A stretch of DNA of 64,000 bases from Streptococcus canis (GCF_900636575.1 NZ_LR134293.1:1737501-1801500), one strand, 5' to 3'. Shown: positions 1 through 7,807, counted from the first letter of the stretch. A program made the numbers and translations. Notes: generated from the sequence alone by a model not told the origin.

Positions 1-99
1 TTGATAGCCAAGTTGCTTTGCTTGTTCAAAATAGTGACTTAAATCAATCAAACTATCCATGAATGAATAAACGGTTTTTGTGTCTAATTGAGCAAACAT
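1..99 (-). CDS. dnaE: DNA polymerase III alpha subunit DnaE, N-terminal fragment
   Basis: This is the first 33 codons of a minus-strand gene that runs off the left edge. The start MFAQLDTKTVYSFMDSLIDL is the N-terminus of streptococcal DnaE, where the PHP domain begins. A strong AAGGAGG ribosome binding site lies just upstream of the ATG at 99. DnaE is a replicative polymerase acting in lagging-strand synthesis. It is divergent from the GntR-ABC operon to the right. Only the N-terminus is visible, so the call rests on a short but characteristic stretch. Confidence 0.8.
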   Translation of the reverse strand, partial: MFAQLDTKTVYSFMDSLIDLSHYFEQAKQLGYQ

Positions 100-217
100 G
101 AGTTCCTCCTTCACGTGTCTTATTAACTATTATACTATGAAAAAGCTTTTACTGCCTCTATTTTCCTCTGTACCTATTGACTATGACATTATGAATAAGA
201 AGAAAACATCATAAAGC

Positions 218-246
218 TTGACATTTCAAATGTTTTTTTGTACCAT
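218..246 (+). promoter_or_regulatory. Promoter of the GntR-ABC operon
   Basis: A perfect -35 box TTGACA (218-223) is followed after 17 bases by a poor -10 box TACCAT (241-246). It is the only good candidate between dnaE and the GntR gene. The weak -10 is covered by the operator-like palindrome described separately. Confidence 0.55.
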
Positions 247-259
247 TTATTTAGTACAA
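238..259. promoter_or_regulatory. Probable operator for the YtrA-type regulator
   Basis: A perfect inverted repeat, TTGTAC (238-243), ten bases, GTACAA (254-259), overlaps the -10 box and ends 29 bases before the regulator's start codon. YtrA-subfamily repressors bind palindromes of this kind in their own promoters, so autorepression of the operon is the natural reading. Binding is inferred. Confidence 0.5.
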
Positions 260-288
260 CTACCTATATTATTTTGAAAGGAGACCAC

Positions 289-660
289 ATGTCTTGGAAA
301 TTTGATGAAAAATCTCCTATTTATGCGCAGATAGCACAGCATGTTATGATGCAAATTATCAGTCAAGAAATCAAGAGTGGAGACCAACTCCCAACTGTTC
401 GTGAATATGCTGAAATAGCTGGTGTTAATCCTAACACCATGCAAAGAGCGTTTACAGAGCTTGAACGTGAAGGAATGGTTTATTCGCAACGTACTGCTGG
501 TCGTTTTGTCACTGACGACCAAGAATTAATCGCTCGTAAAAGACGAGAACTAGCAATTAGTGAATTAGAATCATTTGTTAACAATATGACCAAAATAGGA
601 TTTGATCGTACTGAAATTATTCCTGTTTTAACAACCTTTTTAGAGGAGGCTTCAGAATAA
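289..660 (+). CDS. GntR-family transcriptional regulator, YtrA subfamily
   Basis: The 123-residue protein has one N-terminal winged helix-turn-helix domain (about residues 10-75, with EIAGVNPNTMQRAFTELERE as the recognition region). Its C-terminal tail is too short for the ligand domain of larger GntR proteins, which is the YtrA layout. YtrA repressors usually control the ABC transporter encoded with them, and here the ABC ATPase starts inside this gene's stop codon (TAATG). I chose the ATG at 289 because a GAAAGGAG site precedes it; an upstream in-frame ATG at 238 lies in the promoter. The inducer is unknown; members of this group often respond to cell-wall-active compounds. Confidence 0.85.
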   Translation: MSWKFDEKSPIYAQIAQHVMMQIISQEIKSGDQLPTVREYAEIAGVNPNTMQRAFTELEREGMVYSQRTAGRFVTDDQELIARKRRELAISELESFVNNMTKIGFDRTEIIPVLTTFLEEASE

Positions 661-1358
661 TGGCACAACTATTGCAACTGCACCATGTCTCAAAATCCTA
701 TCGAGGAAAAAAAGCCATTGACGACTTAACTGTCACTATTCCTAGTGGGAAAATCATTGGATTATTGGGACCAAATGGAAGCGGCAAGACAACACTTATT
801 AAGTTGGTAAATGGTCTTTTACAGCCAAATAAAGGAGACATTGTCATTGATGGCTACCGTCCATCTGTTGATACTAAGAAAATTATCTCCTATTTGCCAG
901 ATACCACTTACCTTAACGAAAACATGAAAATCAAGGATATGTTAGATTTCTTTAGTGATTTTTACAATGATTTTGATAAGACTAAGGCAACTAGTCTCTT
1001 AAGGGATTTAGAATTAAACCCAGAAAATCGCTTTAAAAACCTTTCAAAAGGAAACAAAGAAAAAGCCCAATTAATTCTTGTCATGAGTCGTAAGGCAAAA
1101 CTTTACATTCTTGATGAACCTATTGGAGGGGTTGACCCTGCTGCTCGAGATTACATTCTCAAAACCATTATCAATAACTACTCTGAAGACGCTTCTGTCA
1201 TCATTTCGACCCATTTGATTTCCGATATTGAACCTATCCTTGACGAAGTTATTTTCCTGAAAAAAGGAAAACTTTGCTTATCTGGTAACGCTGATGACTT
1301 AAGAGAAAAACACCAGCAATCCATCGACTCCCTCTTTAGGGAAACTTACAAGGTCTAG
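660..1358 (+). CDS. ABC transporter ATP-binding protein (YtrB-like)
   Basis: This is a 232-residue ABC ATPase with Walker A GPNGSGKT (residues 37-44), a variant signature LSKGNKEKAQ near residue 130 and Walker B KLYILDEP followed by a switch-histidine region (STHLIS). It is translationally coupled to the GntR gene by a TAATG overlap, and the membrane partner follows after 9 bases. Together they form a small transporter that energises export or relieves membrane stress. The substrate cannot be read from the sequence. The motifs are complete, so it is probably active. Confidence 0.85.
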   Translation: MAQLLQLHHVSKSYRGKKAIDDLTVTIPSGKIIGLLGPNGSGKTTLIKLVNGLLQPNKGDIVIDGYRPSVDTKKIISYLPDTTYLNENMKIKDMLDFFSDFYNDFDKTKATSLLRDLELNPENRFKNLSKGNKEKAQLILVMSRKAKLYILDEPIGGVDPAARDYILKTIINNYSEDASVIISTHLISDIEPILDEVIFLKKGKLCLSGNADDLREKHQQSIDSLFRETYKV

Positions 1359-1367
1359 GAGGTTAGT

Positions 1368-2156
1368 ATGTTTGGAAAATTATTAAAATATGAATTTAGA
1401 TCTATTGGTAAATGGTATTTTGCTCTAAACGCAGCTGTCATCGCTATCGCTGCTATTTTATCATTTACAATTAAATTGTTTACACAACATGCTGACAATG
1501 CTGGTATGTTTGGTACCGTCATCAACAAGATGCTCCCTTTAACCTTATCTTTGACATTCGGAGCTTTGATTGCCGGTTCACTCTTATCAACTTTGCTGAT
1601 TATCATCAACCGTTTTAATAAAAATATTTTTGGTCGCGAAGGCTATTTAACCTTAACCCTTCCTGTGACTTCTCATCAAATTATTCTTTCAAAATTAGTA
1701 GCTTCTTTCATTTGTAGCCTCTTCAACTTGATTGTTTTAATTTGTGGAATAGCTATTCTTGTGGTTCCAATGGTTAATTTTAAAGATGTCGTAGAGGGAC
1801 TATCACAGGTAATGAAGTCAGAATATCTCTTTGGGAATACTCTCTTACTGACTTATTTTCTCTTATCGTCTTTCACAAGTATTCTACTTATTTACCTAGC
1901 CATTTCAATTGGTCAACTCTTTTCCAATCGTCGTGGACTCATGGCATTTATCGCTTACTTTATGTTAGTCATTGTCATTAGTGTAACAATGACCTTCCTT
2001 AACTTAAAACTATTTGGTTTCGAATCATCAACAACTAGTTTTCCATATAGCGAACAAGCAACGCTTTACATATTTATCTTAGAAGAGCTTGTTAAAATGG
2101 TGATTTGTTACTTCGCAACTCATTTCATCATCAAAAATAAACTTAATATTCAATAA
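1368..2156 (+). CDS. ABC transporter permease (membrane subunit)
   Basis: The 262-residue protein has about six hydrophobic segments, spread from near residue 17 to the C-terminus. It follows the ATPase by 9 bases with a TAGGAGG ribosome binding site and is the last gene of the operon, ending at an intrinsic terminator. It resembles the ABC-2-like membrane subunits found beside YtrA regulators. Role in a GntR-controlled efflux or stress transporter is inferred from context; I do not recognise a named family member. Confidence 0.7.
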   Translation: MFGKLLKYEFRSIGKWYFALNAAVIAIAAILSFTIKLFTQHADNAGMFGTVINKMLPLTLSLTFGALIAGSLLSTLLIIINRFNKNIFGREGYLTLTLPVTSHQIILSKLVASFICSLFNLIVLICGIAILVVPMVNFKDVVEGLSQVMKSEYLFGNTLLLTYFLLSSFTSILLIYLAISIGQLFSNRRGLMAFIAYFMLVIVISVTMTFLNLKLFGFESSTTSFPYSEQATLYIFILEELVKMVICYFATHFIIKNKLNIQ

Positions 2157-2164
2157 TACAAAAG

Positions 2165-2207
2165 CGTCCTTTGAAATTGTAAAAGCAATACTAAAGGACG
2201 TTTTTTT
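2165..2207 (+). terminator. Intrinsic terminator of the GntR-ABC operon
   Basis: An 8-bp stem CGTCCTTT / AAAGGACG (2165-2172 with 2193-2200) is followed by seven T. It lies directly after the permease stop codon. Confidence 0.8.
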
Positions 2208-2233
2208 GTGAGTCAAGCTATCTTTAACCTTAT

Positions 2234-2265
2234 TAAAAGGCCACCCCTTATGATATAGGAGTGGC
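2234..2265 (-). terminator. Intrinsic terminator after the TVP38-family gene
   Basis: Read on the minus strand, GCCACTCC and GGGGTGGC form an 8-bp stem (one G-T pair) followed by CTTTT. It lies 18 bases past the stop of the membrane-protein gene. Confidence 0.55.
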
Positions 2266-2283
2266 AAGGTATCAAGACTATCA

Positions 2284-2898
2284 TTAATGCTGCAATAACC
2301 ATGACACCAAATCTTTTCCAAAAATAAACAAGTAACTGTAACCTATGATTGAAATCGGCTTGGTCAGCAAAATAATGGTTGTAAAACGCTTCAAAGACAT
2401 ATCAGTTAAGCCAGTTACCATGACCATGATATCAGCTGGTGAAATGGGCGAAGCCATACAGATAATAAATAACTTCTCATAACCAGAGGTTTCTAAACGT
2501 CTCTCGTACTTGTAAAAGGTCTTTTCATCAATAAAAAGTAAAATAAATTTACGACCGTAAACTTTCACCAATAAAAAGAGAATCACACTCCCAATAATAA
2601 TTCCCACATAGTTATAAATAAAACCGGCAAAGGGACCAAAAATGAGAAAGCCGGCAACGGTTGTAATGCCTCCAGGAATGACTGGAAACACAATCTGAAT
2701 AATCTGAACAACGATGAAAATAAGCGGCCCCCAAACTTTGTAACGTTGAACCAAGTCCTTGAGAGCATTACTATCGTTTAAAATACCTAATTTATAGAGC
2801 CAAAAGGCTAGTACAAATGAACCAACTAAGGCAATGAGTCCTAACAGTTTGATGATTTTCTGCCAAGTAGCATAGGCTTTTAGATTTCGATTTGTCAT
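2284..2898 (-). CDS. TVP38/TMEM64 (VTT domain) family membrane protein
   Basis: The 204-residue integral membrane protein has a first membrane span near residues 15-35 and a central VTT (DedA/SNARE-associated) region. That region includes the PVIPGGITTVAGFLIFGPFA stretch around residues 70-95 and a later GLTDMSLKRF motif, typical of YdjX/TVP38 proteins. The family is linked to membrane lipid or ion homeostasis; the substrate is unknown. It is transcribed alone, with its own terminator, and starts just upstream of the oppositely oriented ssrA promoter. Confidence 0.75.
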   Translation of the reverse strand: MTNRNLKAYATWQKIIKLLGLIALVGSFVLAFWLYKLGILNDSNALKDLVQRYKVWGPLIFIVVQIIQIVFPVIPGGITTVAGFLIFGPFAGFIYNYVGIIIGSVILFLLVKVYGRKFILLFIDEKTFYKYERRLETSGYEKLFIICMASPISPADIMVMVTGLTDMSLKRFTTIILLTKPISIIGYSYLFIFGKDLVSWLLQH

Positions 2899-2927
2899 AG
2901 CTTAATCATACCATAAGCCAAAATTTT

Positions 2928-2956
2928 TTGCTATTTCTAAAGAGTTTTGCTATAAT
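2928..2956 (+). promoter_or_regulatory. Promoter of ssrA
   Basis: A -35 box TTGCTA (2928-2933), a 17-base spacer and a consensus -10 TATAAT (2951-2956) lie about 35 bases upstream of the mature tmRNA 5' end. This leaves a short 5' leader to be removed by processing. Confidence 0.75.
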
Positions 2957-2990
2957 AATGAATGTAAGTTATTAAGTACCCTTATCTTAT

Positions 2991-3335
2991 GGGGTTGTTA
3001 CGGATTCGACAGGCATTATGAGGCATGTTTTGCGTCCCATCGGCAGATGTAAAATGCCAGTTAAATATAACTGCAAAAAATACAAACTCTTACGCTTTAG
3101 CTGCCTAAAAACCAGCTAGCGTGACTTCTACAAGATTGCTTGCGTCCTGTTAGAAGTCTCAAAACAGCAAGCTACATTTAAGGAATGGTCTAGTTCCTTA
3201 AAAAGAGATTACCAGACTCGCATCCTAACGGCTTGAGTTATGTGTCTTTAGGTTGTTAAATCAAGACATAACCTATGGGCGTAGATAAATGTGTTGGCAG
3301 ATGTTTGGACGTGGGTTCGACTCCCACCAGCTCCA
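2991..3335 (+). ncRNA. ssrA: tmRNA (transfer-messenger RNA)
   Basis: The 5' end GGGGTTGTTACGGATTCGAC and the 3' T-arm and acceptor end (GGGTTCGACTCCC then AGCTCCA) form the tRNA-like domain. The internal tag frame at 3073-3108 encodes AKNTNSYALAA and a TAA stop, the streptococcal proteolysis tag. tmRNA rescues stalled ribosomes together with SmpB. A long stretch of mobile-element debris follows directly, in keeping with the frequent use of ssrA 3' ends as integration sites. Confidence 0.97.
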
Positions 3336-3367
3336 TCAATACTTACCGTAAGTAACCATAACTTACC

Positions 3368-3395
3368 AAAACCTTGTCATATCAAGGTTTTTTGT
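3368..3395 (+). terminator. Terminator after ssrA
   Basis: A 9-bp stem AAAACCTTG / CAAGGTTTT (3368-3376 with 3383-3391) is followed by a T-rich run, 33 bases past the tmRNA 3' end. Confidence 0.7.
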
Positions 3396-3455
3396 TTTAG
3401 ACTTGTTCACGGGTTACCGTGAGTTTTGATTATGGCTTGAAGCCATAACGAAAAG

Positions 3456-3700
3456 ACAGTTGCTAACTATATTCGCGAGTAAGAAAAAGATAACATAGTA
3501 CTAGATAAGTTGAGCGTTAAAGAATATGAAGAGCCGTTTTCAGATGGTGGATTCAGGTCAAAATAAAGTCCGTTGTTACGGGCATCACTCAAGTAACGAA
3601 AGCATAACCTGAACGAAGGTCAGCGAGCGTCTTTAGACGCCGCTGGAGAGAAACGGCTTATAGCCGCCGGTGTACAAGTCACCCATTTTCACGGGTGGTT
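3456..3700 (+). mobile_element. IS200/IS605-family remnant: TnpA C-terminus and right end
   Basis: Frame 3456-3566 reads TVANYIRE, a stop, then EKDNIVLDKLSVKEYEEPFS. This is the last part of an IS200-type TnpA, including the tail after the catalytic tyrosine helix. It is followed by GC-rich hairpin sequence (CAGCGAGCGTCTTTAGACGC and a second hairpin to about 3700), typical of the right end that this family recognises as single-stranded DNA. The N-terminal two thirds are missing, so it cannot move by itself. It is a relative, in opposite orientation, of the better preserved copy near 5.4-5.9 kb. Confidence 0.65.
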
Positions 3701-3848
3701 ACAATTCTATTGACAACTAAGTTGAGAGTTAAGAAGATGACTGAAGGAAAAGAAATCAAGATAAATTTACCTAGGCCAAGAAGAAAGTCTCTATTTGAAC
3801 GAGTTTTCCATTTTTCTTAAAGTCCCTCAAATTTCCTCTGAAATATGT

Positions 3849-3854
3849 TATAAT
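3849..3854 (+). promoter_or_regulatory. Probable -10 box for the lipoprotein gene
   Basis: TATAAT lies 30 bases upstream of the start codon, in a TGTTATAATG context. No convincing -35 box is present, so it may be weak or activator-dependent. Confidence 0.4.
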
Positions 3855-3883
3855 GTGCAAAAGAAAAAAGTTAGGAAATACCG

Positions 3884-4504
3884 ATGACAAAACAAACTGC
3901 ATTTAGCCTGCTTGTGCTACCTCTTCTTGCCTTGTCCTTATCAGCTTGTTCACCAAAGAAGGAGAAAAAAGTCCAGCAGAGCAAAGACACAACAACCTTG
4001 ATTGAAACCAGAAAAGCAGATCACCAAGAGGTGCGTGCTCATTTTGAAAAAATTAAGCTAGCCACTGCTGCTTCCGAATTCAAGGGAGGAAGTAACCTTG
4101 AAGACCTAACAGCACTCTTTGGACAGCCCAGTCACCACGAGGAAAAACTAGCAGGTAGTGTCACCCTTGATGCCTACACTTGGAACTTTGATCGAGTTAC
4201 CCTCAATGTGAATCTCTATCAAAACAGCAGTATTGTTAAAACCATTTCAAATTTTGCCTTCATAAGGGATCTCAATTTATCCCAAAAAGACTATCAAAAA
4301 TTACAAAAAGGGATGTCTTATGATCAAGTTAAACAAATTCTGACCGAACCAGACAATTATAGCCAAGCTTCCTCTAGTGATAAACAGATCCTTCAAGCTA
4401 CTTGGATTAGTGGCTTAAAAACAGAAACTAATGGTGCTAATATTTCACTCGTTTTTGAAAATAATCAGTTAATAGAAATGTCTCAAGTAGGCCTTGGAGA
4501 ATAA
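3884..4504 (+). CDS. Lipoprotein of the DUF3862 / BLIP-like family
   Basis: This 206-residue exported protein has a signal peptide ending in the lipobox LSAC, with Cys22 as the lipidated residue. A charged linker (KKEKK) follows, then two BLIP/SmpA-like repeats: one around residues 68-125 (NLEDLTALFGQPSHHEE) and a second around 147-206 (LQKGMSYDQVKQILTEPD). DUF3862 proteins are common surface lipoproteins of streptococci with no firmly assigned function. It is the only apparently intact protein gene in a region of insertion-sequence debris. Function unknown; extracytoplasmic binding is likely. Confidence 0.8.
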   Translation: MTKQTAFSLLVLPLLALSLSACSPKKEKKVQQSKDTTTLIETRKADHQEVRAHFEKIKLATAASEFKGGSNLEDLTALFGQPSHHEEKLAGSVTLDAYTWNFDRVTLNVNLYQNSSIVKTISNFAFIRDLNLSQKDYQKLQKGMSYDQVKQILTEPDNYSQASSSDKQILQATWISGLKTETNGANISLVFENNQLIEMSQVGLGE

Positions 4505-4592
4505 AAAAACAAAAGCAATGTATACTGTTTATAGGTTCTTTGTCAATCACAAACAAGGACAAATGTAGGTAAGTGTCGTAAAAGATTGATAT

Positions 4593-5000
4593 GACAACTC
4601 TACTCTAGCCTATACCATCTCAAATTTCAACGATAACCAGCTAGTATTTAGAAGTATTGACCTAGTATTTAATGAAGATTGGGATACAACCAAACAATGC
4701 ATCCTACAGTCAGATCAAGGATTTCAATATACTAACAAAGTGTGCTTGAAGAAGTTAGATCAACTTGGAGTCCCTATTTCGCAGTCTGGTAAAGGAAGTT
4801 GTTATAACAATGCCTGTTGTGAAAACTTCTTTTCCCATCTCAAAAGTGAATCATTAAAGCTTCACATACCTGAAAACAAGGCAAATCTTATAACTCAAAT
4901 TGATAAATATAGTCGTTAGTACAACACAGATAGACCACAAGAAAAACAAAAAGATATGACTCCATTTGAATTTAGGAAATCATACCTTCTAAATAACTAG
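4593..5000 (+). pseudogene. IS3-family transposase remnant (OrfB C-terminus)
   Basis: One frame reads ILQSDQGFQYTNK, then GKGSCYNNACCENFFSHLKS, then a stop (4917-4919), then YNTDRPQEKQKDMTPFEF and a final stop at 4998-5000. These are the second Asp, the final Glu region (ACCENFF for the usual ACMESFF) and the C-terminus of an IS3-family DDE transposase. The N-terminal half and OrfA are absent. It is inactive. Confidence 0.8.
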
Positions 5001-5171
5001 CTTTTTATCAAGAAAAGAGTCAGTAATCAGCTAGTAACACCACACACTCTCAAACATACCTATGTCAACTATCTTAAACATAACAGTACTGATGTCCTAA
5101 TCATTTCAAAGTTGATTACTCACAAAGATATGTTAAAGACATTTAACACATATACCATCTTTTCTAAATAA
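5001..5171 (+). pseudogene. Phage-type tyrosine integrase, C-terminal fragment
   Basis: The frame immediately after the IS3 remnant reads VTPHTLKHTYVNYLKHNS, then TDVLIISKLITHKDMLKTFN, then TYTIFSK and a stop. It aligns in layout with the catalytic C-terminus of streptococcal phage/ICE integrases: the H-x-L-R-H-T box is here HTLKHT (Arg replaced by Lys), followed by the LGH box (here ITH) and the NTY tyrosine. Everything upstream has been lost, and the key Arg is substituted, so it is dead. It ends 56 bases from tRNA-Arg. Confidence 0.7.
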
Positions 5172-5227
5172 TTTTGGACATCTGACAAAAAATCCTATTA
5201 AAATAGGGATTTTTATAGGATTTCAAT

Positions 5228-5298
5228 CCACCTTGAGGGAATCGAACCCCCATCTCAAGAACCGGAATCTTACGTGATATCCATTACACTAAAGGTGG
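5228..5298 (-). tRNA. tRNA-Arg (anticodon CCG)
   Basis: On the minus strand the acceptor arms CCACCTT and AAGGTGG pair over 7 bp. The D stem is GTGT/ATCAC, the anticodon stem TAAGA/TCTTG encloses loop TTCCGGT (anticodon CCG), and the T arm is GGGGGTTCGATTCCCTC. The 3' CCA is not encoded. It sits next to an integrase fragment, so its 3' region may have served as an attachment site. Confidence 0.9.
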
Positions 5299-5364
5299 TC
5301 ATAACTTTATTAATACCTTTATAGTATATCATAAAATGGAATAATATGAAATAACTTTTATGAT

Positions 5365-5945
5365 TAGAAAACAGTCATAACCACCCGCGAAAACGCATCT
5401 TCATATTTTTTTGCACTCAACTTATCAAGCGCAATGCCATCTTTCTCTTGATCTCGTATATATTTCGCTACAGTTTGTTCATTTAATCCGACTGCACTGA
5501 CGTAGTATCCTCTTGCCTAAAAGATCAATTTTCGTATTGATACTTTAAATTGGCATGCTTATCAAATACCATCAGAGCACTTTTACTTTTTAAGTATCTC
5601 ATAAAATCAGAGATCGCAAGTTTGGGTGGAATAAGGACAAGCAAATCTATATGATCAGACATCAGGTGTCCTTCTATAATTTCCACACCTTTGTATTGAC
5701 ATAAATGATGGAAAATCTCAATTAAATCCTGTCTTATTTTGTAGTAAATGGATTTACGACGATACTTTGGTGTGAAGACAATGTGATAGAGCACATCCAT
5801 TTTGTATGTGATAAACTGTAACTGGTTTTGACCATTTATTTCTCCTCCTTTGTCTAACCTGAACGATTAGATTATACTAAGAAAAATAAATGGAAGCTAC
5901 AAGCCTTGTTAACCATCAGCTTAGCTGGTGGTTTTCTTGTTTTCC
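5365..5945 (-). mobile_element. IS200/IS605-family element, degraded
   Basis: The element contains a disrupted tnpA (5370-5800, minus) and a left-end hairpin downstream of it in the map (AACCATCAGC and GCTGGTGGTT arms, about 5915-5936). IS200-type elements carry no terminal inverted repeats but have such subterminal hairpins recognised by TnpA. No tnpB is present. Ends are approximate. Confidence 0.65.
5370..5800 (-). pseudogene. tnpA: IS200-type transposase TnpA, frameshifted
   Basis: Codons from 5800 to 5525 give 91 residues (MDVLYHIVFTPKYRRKSIYY to the frame end). After a frame change the C-terminus continues in 5370-5520 as YYVSAVGLNEQTVAKYIRDQ and then EKDGIALDKLSAKKYEDAFS. A full TnpA of about 150 residues is thus split by a frameshift. 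The HUH motif also looks damaged: SDHIDLLV has Asp where the second His of HxH is expected. The tyrosine helix is kept in the second frame. Inactive on both counts. Confidence 0.75.
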
Positions 5946-5978
5946 TCTTCGAGAAAAACTGCCTCGAAGCCATAATCT

Positions 5979-6162
5979 GAGAGGGAGTGGGACAAAAATC
6001 GGTATTGTGTAGCAATTGATTTTGTAGTCCCACCCCCGCACAGTTGATTAGGAGGAGCGTTGTCACTTGCGAGGCAAGGGACGAGAACCTCCAATCAACC
6101 ACTGCGTCAAAGTACTAAGTATTTAACAAGGAAAGAGGCAAGGACTTTTGTCCCAGCCTCTC
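5979..6162. repeat. Long inverted-repeat intergenic element (TGGGACAAAA type)
   Basis: Arms at 5979-6001 and 6143-6162 match almost perfectly as inverted repeats (GAGAGG, then TGGGACAAAA on the left; TTTTGTCCCA, then CCTCTC on the right). They enclose about 140 bases and a T-run follows the right arm. Elements with these arms are familiar intergenic repeats in pyogenic streptococci. A short frame inside the element (5872-6102, minus) shows no protein-like features. Confidence 0.55.
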
Positions 6163-6192
6163 TTTTTAATGTCATCAACAACTGATAGTATT

Positions 6193-7602
6193 TTATTTGA
6201 TTAATTCATAGATAGCTTCAGCATAGATAGCTGCTGAGCGGTAAATATTTTCTAAAGGCATGTATTCATTGGCTTGATGCATGGTATTTTCATCTCCTGG
6301 GAACATGGCACCAAAGGCTACACCACGTTCTAGCAAGCGACCAAAAGTACCACCACCGATAACTTGTTCGTAGCCTTTAAGACCAGTTTGTTTTTCGTAA
6401 ACAGCAAGCAAGGTAGCTACTAATTCATCATCCATTGGCACATAGTGAGGCGTATGCTCATGTTCGGAAAGGCTTACTTTAGTCACCCCTGGTAATTCTT
6501 CCAATCCTGCTTTTAAGGTTGCCGCATCAGTTCCTTTTGGATAACGGAAATTCAAGGCAATAGTGTTGTCAGCTGATTGCTCATCAAAGTTAAAGACACC
6601 TGCGTTCATGCTCAAGGCTCCCATACGGTCATCGGTATAAGCAAGGCCTAGTTTCTCTGCCGCAAAGTCTTCGTGAAGCACTTCACCTGCCACATGTAAA
6701 TAATCCTTAGCAGCCCCTTCAAAGGTAAATTGGTTCAGGAATTTAGCCAATAAGGTTGCACCATTGATACCCGCTTCTGGAGTAGAACCGTGAGCAGACT
6801 TACCGATAATGGTCACTTCAACTTTACCATCAGTAGCCTTCACAGACCCTCTGACGCCATGTTCTGCCAAAAATTGCTCTAAGGCTGCTTCTAGCGCATT
6901 AAGGTCATGCGGCGCCGTAATCACAGCTGTTGCAGATTCTGGTACCATATTTTCACGTAAACCACCTTGGAATCGATGAAGCACAAAAGCGCCTTTGTTA
7001 TCACCAGAGAACTGGAGGTATTCCGTGATGTTTCCTTTTTCACCGTTGATAATTGGGAATTCGGCATCTGGTGAGAAACCAAAATCTGGATTTTTCAAAC
7101 CGTTATGGGCAAAGTAATAATCCATATCACCCCAGCCAGATTCCTCATCGGTACCAACGATAAATCGCACTTTTTTAGACACAGGAAGACCCAACTCTTT
7201 AATAATTTTGAGGGCGTAATAACAAGCCATAGTCGGTCCTTTGTCATCAGAAGACCCACGCGCATAGATGCGGTTATCTTTAATCACCGGTTCATAAGGA
7301 TCCGTGTCCCAACCGCTACCTGCTGGCACCACATCAAGATGACCAAAAATGCCTAATACCTCATCACCTTGACCAAACTCAAAGTCACCCGCATAGTTAT
7401 CAATGTTACGTGTTTGATAGCCATCACGCTCAGCCATTGCGAGGAAATGCTCCAAAGCTTTAACTGGACCTGGTCCAAAGGGATGCTGATTATCGGCCAA
7501 TCTGTCATCGCGTTCTGAATTGATGCGTAACAAATCAACTAAATCTGCTAACATGGCTTCTTTACGTTTGTCAACTTCTGCTTTAAAATCAATGGTTATC
7601 AT
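6193..7602 (-). CDS. pepV: Dipeptidase PepV (M20 metallopeptidase)
   Basis: The 469-residue M20-family enzyme has the metal-site motifs FGHLDVVPAG (near residue 86), SSDDKGPT (near 117) and GTDEESG (near 150), and a central lid domain. PepV is a cytoplasmic zinc dipeptidase that releases amino acids from imported peptides, important for amino-acid-auxotrophic streptococci. The length is normal for PepV. It is transcribed alone on the minus strand; an ATG with a GGAG-type site lies at 7602. Substrate range is inferred from the family. Confidence 0.92.
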   Translation of the reverse strand: MITIDFKAEVDKRKEAMLADLVDLLRINSERDDRLADNQHPFGPGPVKALEHFLAMAERDGYQTRNIDNYAGDFEFGQGDEVLGIFGHLDVVPAGSGWDTDPYEPVIKDNRIYARGSSDDKGPTMACYYALKIIKELGLPVSKKVRFIVGTDEESGWGDMDYYFAHNGLKNPDFGFSPDAEFPIINGEKGNITEYLQFSGDNKGAFVLHRFQGGLRENMVPESATAVITAPHDLNALEAALEQFLAEHGVRGSVKATDGKVEVTIIGKSAHGSTPEAGINGATLLAKFLNQFTFEGAAKDYLHVAGEVLHEDFAAEKLGLAYTDDRMGALSMNAGVFNFDEQSADNTIALNFRYPKGTDAATLKAGLEELPGVTKVSLSEHEHTPHYVPMDDELVATLLAVYEKQTGLKGYEQVIGGGTFGRLLERGVAFGAMFPGDENTMHQANEYMPLENIYRSAAIYAEAIYELIK

Positions 7603-7660
7603 CTTCTACTCCTTTTTTAGTTTTTTCGCTATTGGAAAAGGTATCCTCTTCCAACAATTA

Positions 7661-7689
7661 CCTGATGTTTCCTAATTGGAAACATCAGG
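7661..7689. repeat. Perfect 12-bp hairpin between the nitroreductase gene and pepV
   Basis: CCTGATGTTTCC (7661-7672) pairs perfectly with GGAAACATCAGG (7678-7689) around a 5-base loop. No strong T-run follows on the minus strand, on which both neighbours are transcribed, so it may be a weak terminator or an mRNA-stabilising hairpin. Confidence 0.5.
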
Positions 7690-7807
7690 TTTAGTCCTTC
7701 GCTCCTTGCCCTTCTATATCTTTCTAAGACTGACAAGCCACAAAAAGTCAAGGCGAGACACACTCAACTACTGTGTTTAACGATTTCCGAACACTTGGAA
7801 ATGGGAA

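Noticed and set aside
238..288. Upstream ATG extension of the GntR gene
   Set aside because: It overlaps the -10 box and operator; the ATG at 289 has a proper ribosome binding site and family-typical N-terminus.
3400..3760. A structured regulatory RNA after ssrA
   Set aside because: The hairpins are explained by the right end of an IS200-type remnant whose TnpA tail is readable just before them.
5872..6102. 76-codon minus-strand frame
   Set aside because: It covers the IS200 end and the inverted-repeat element and has no protein-like features.
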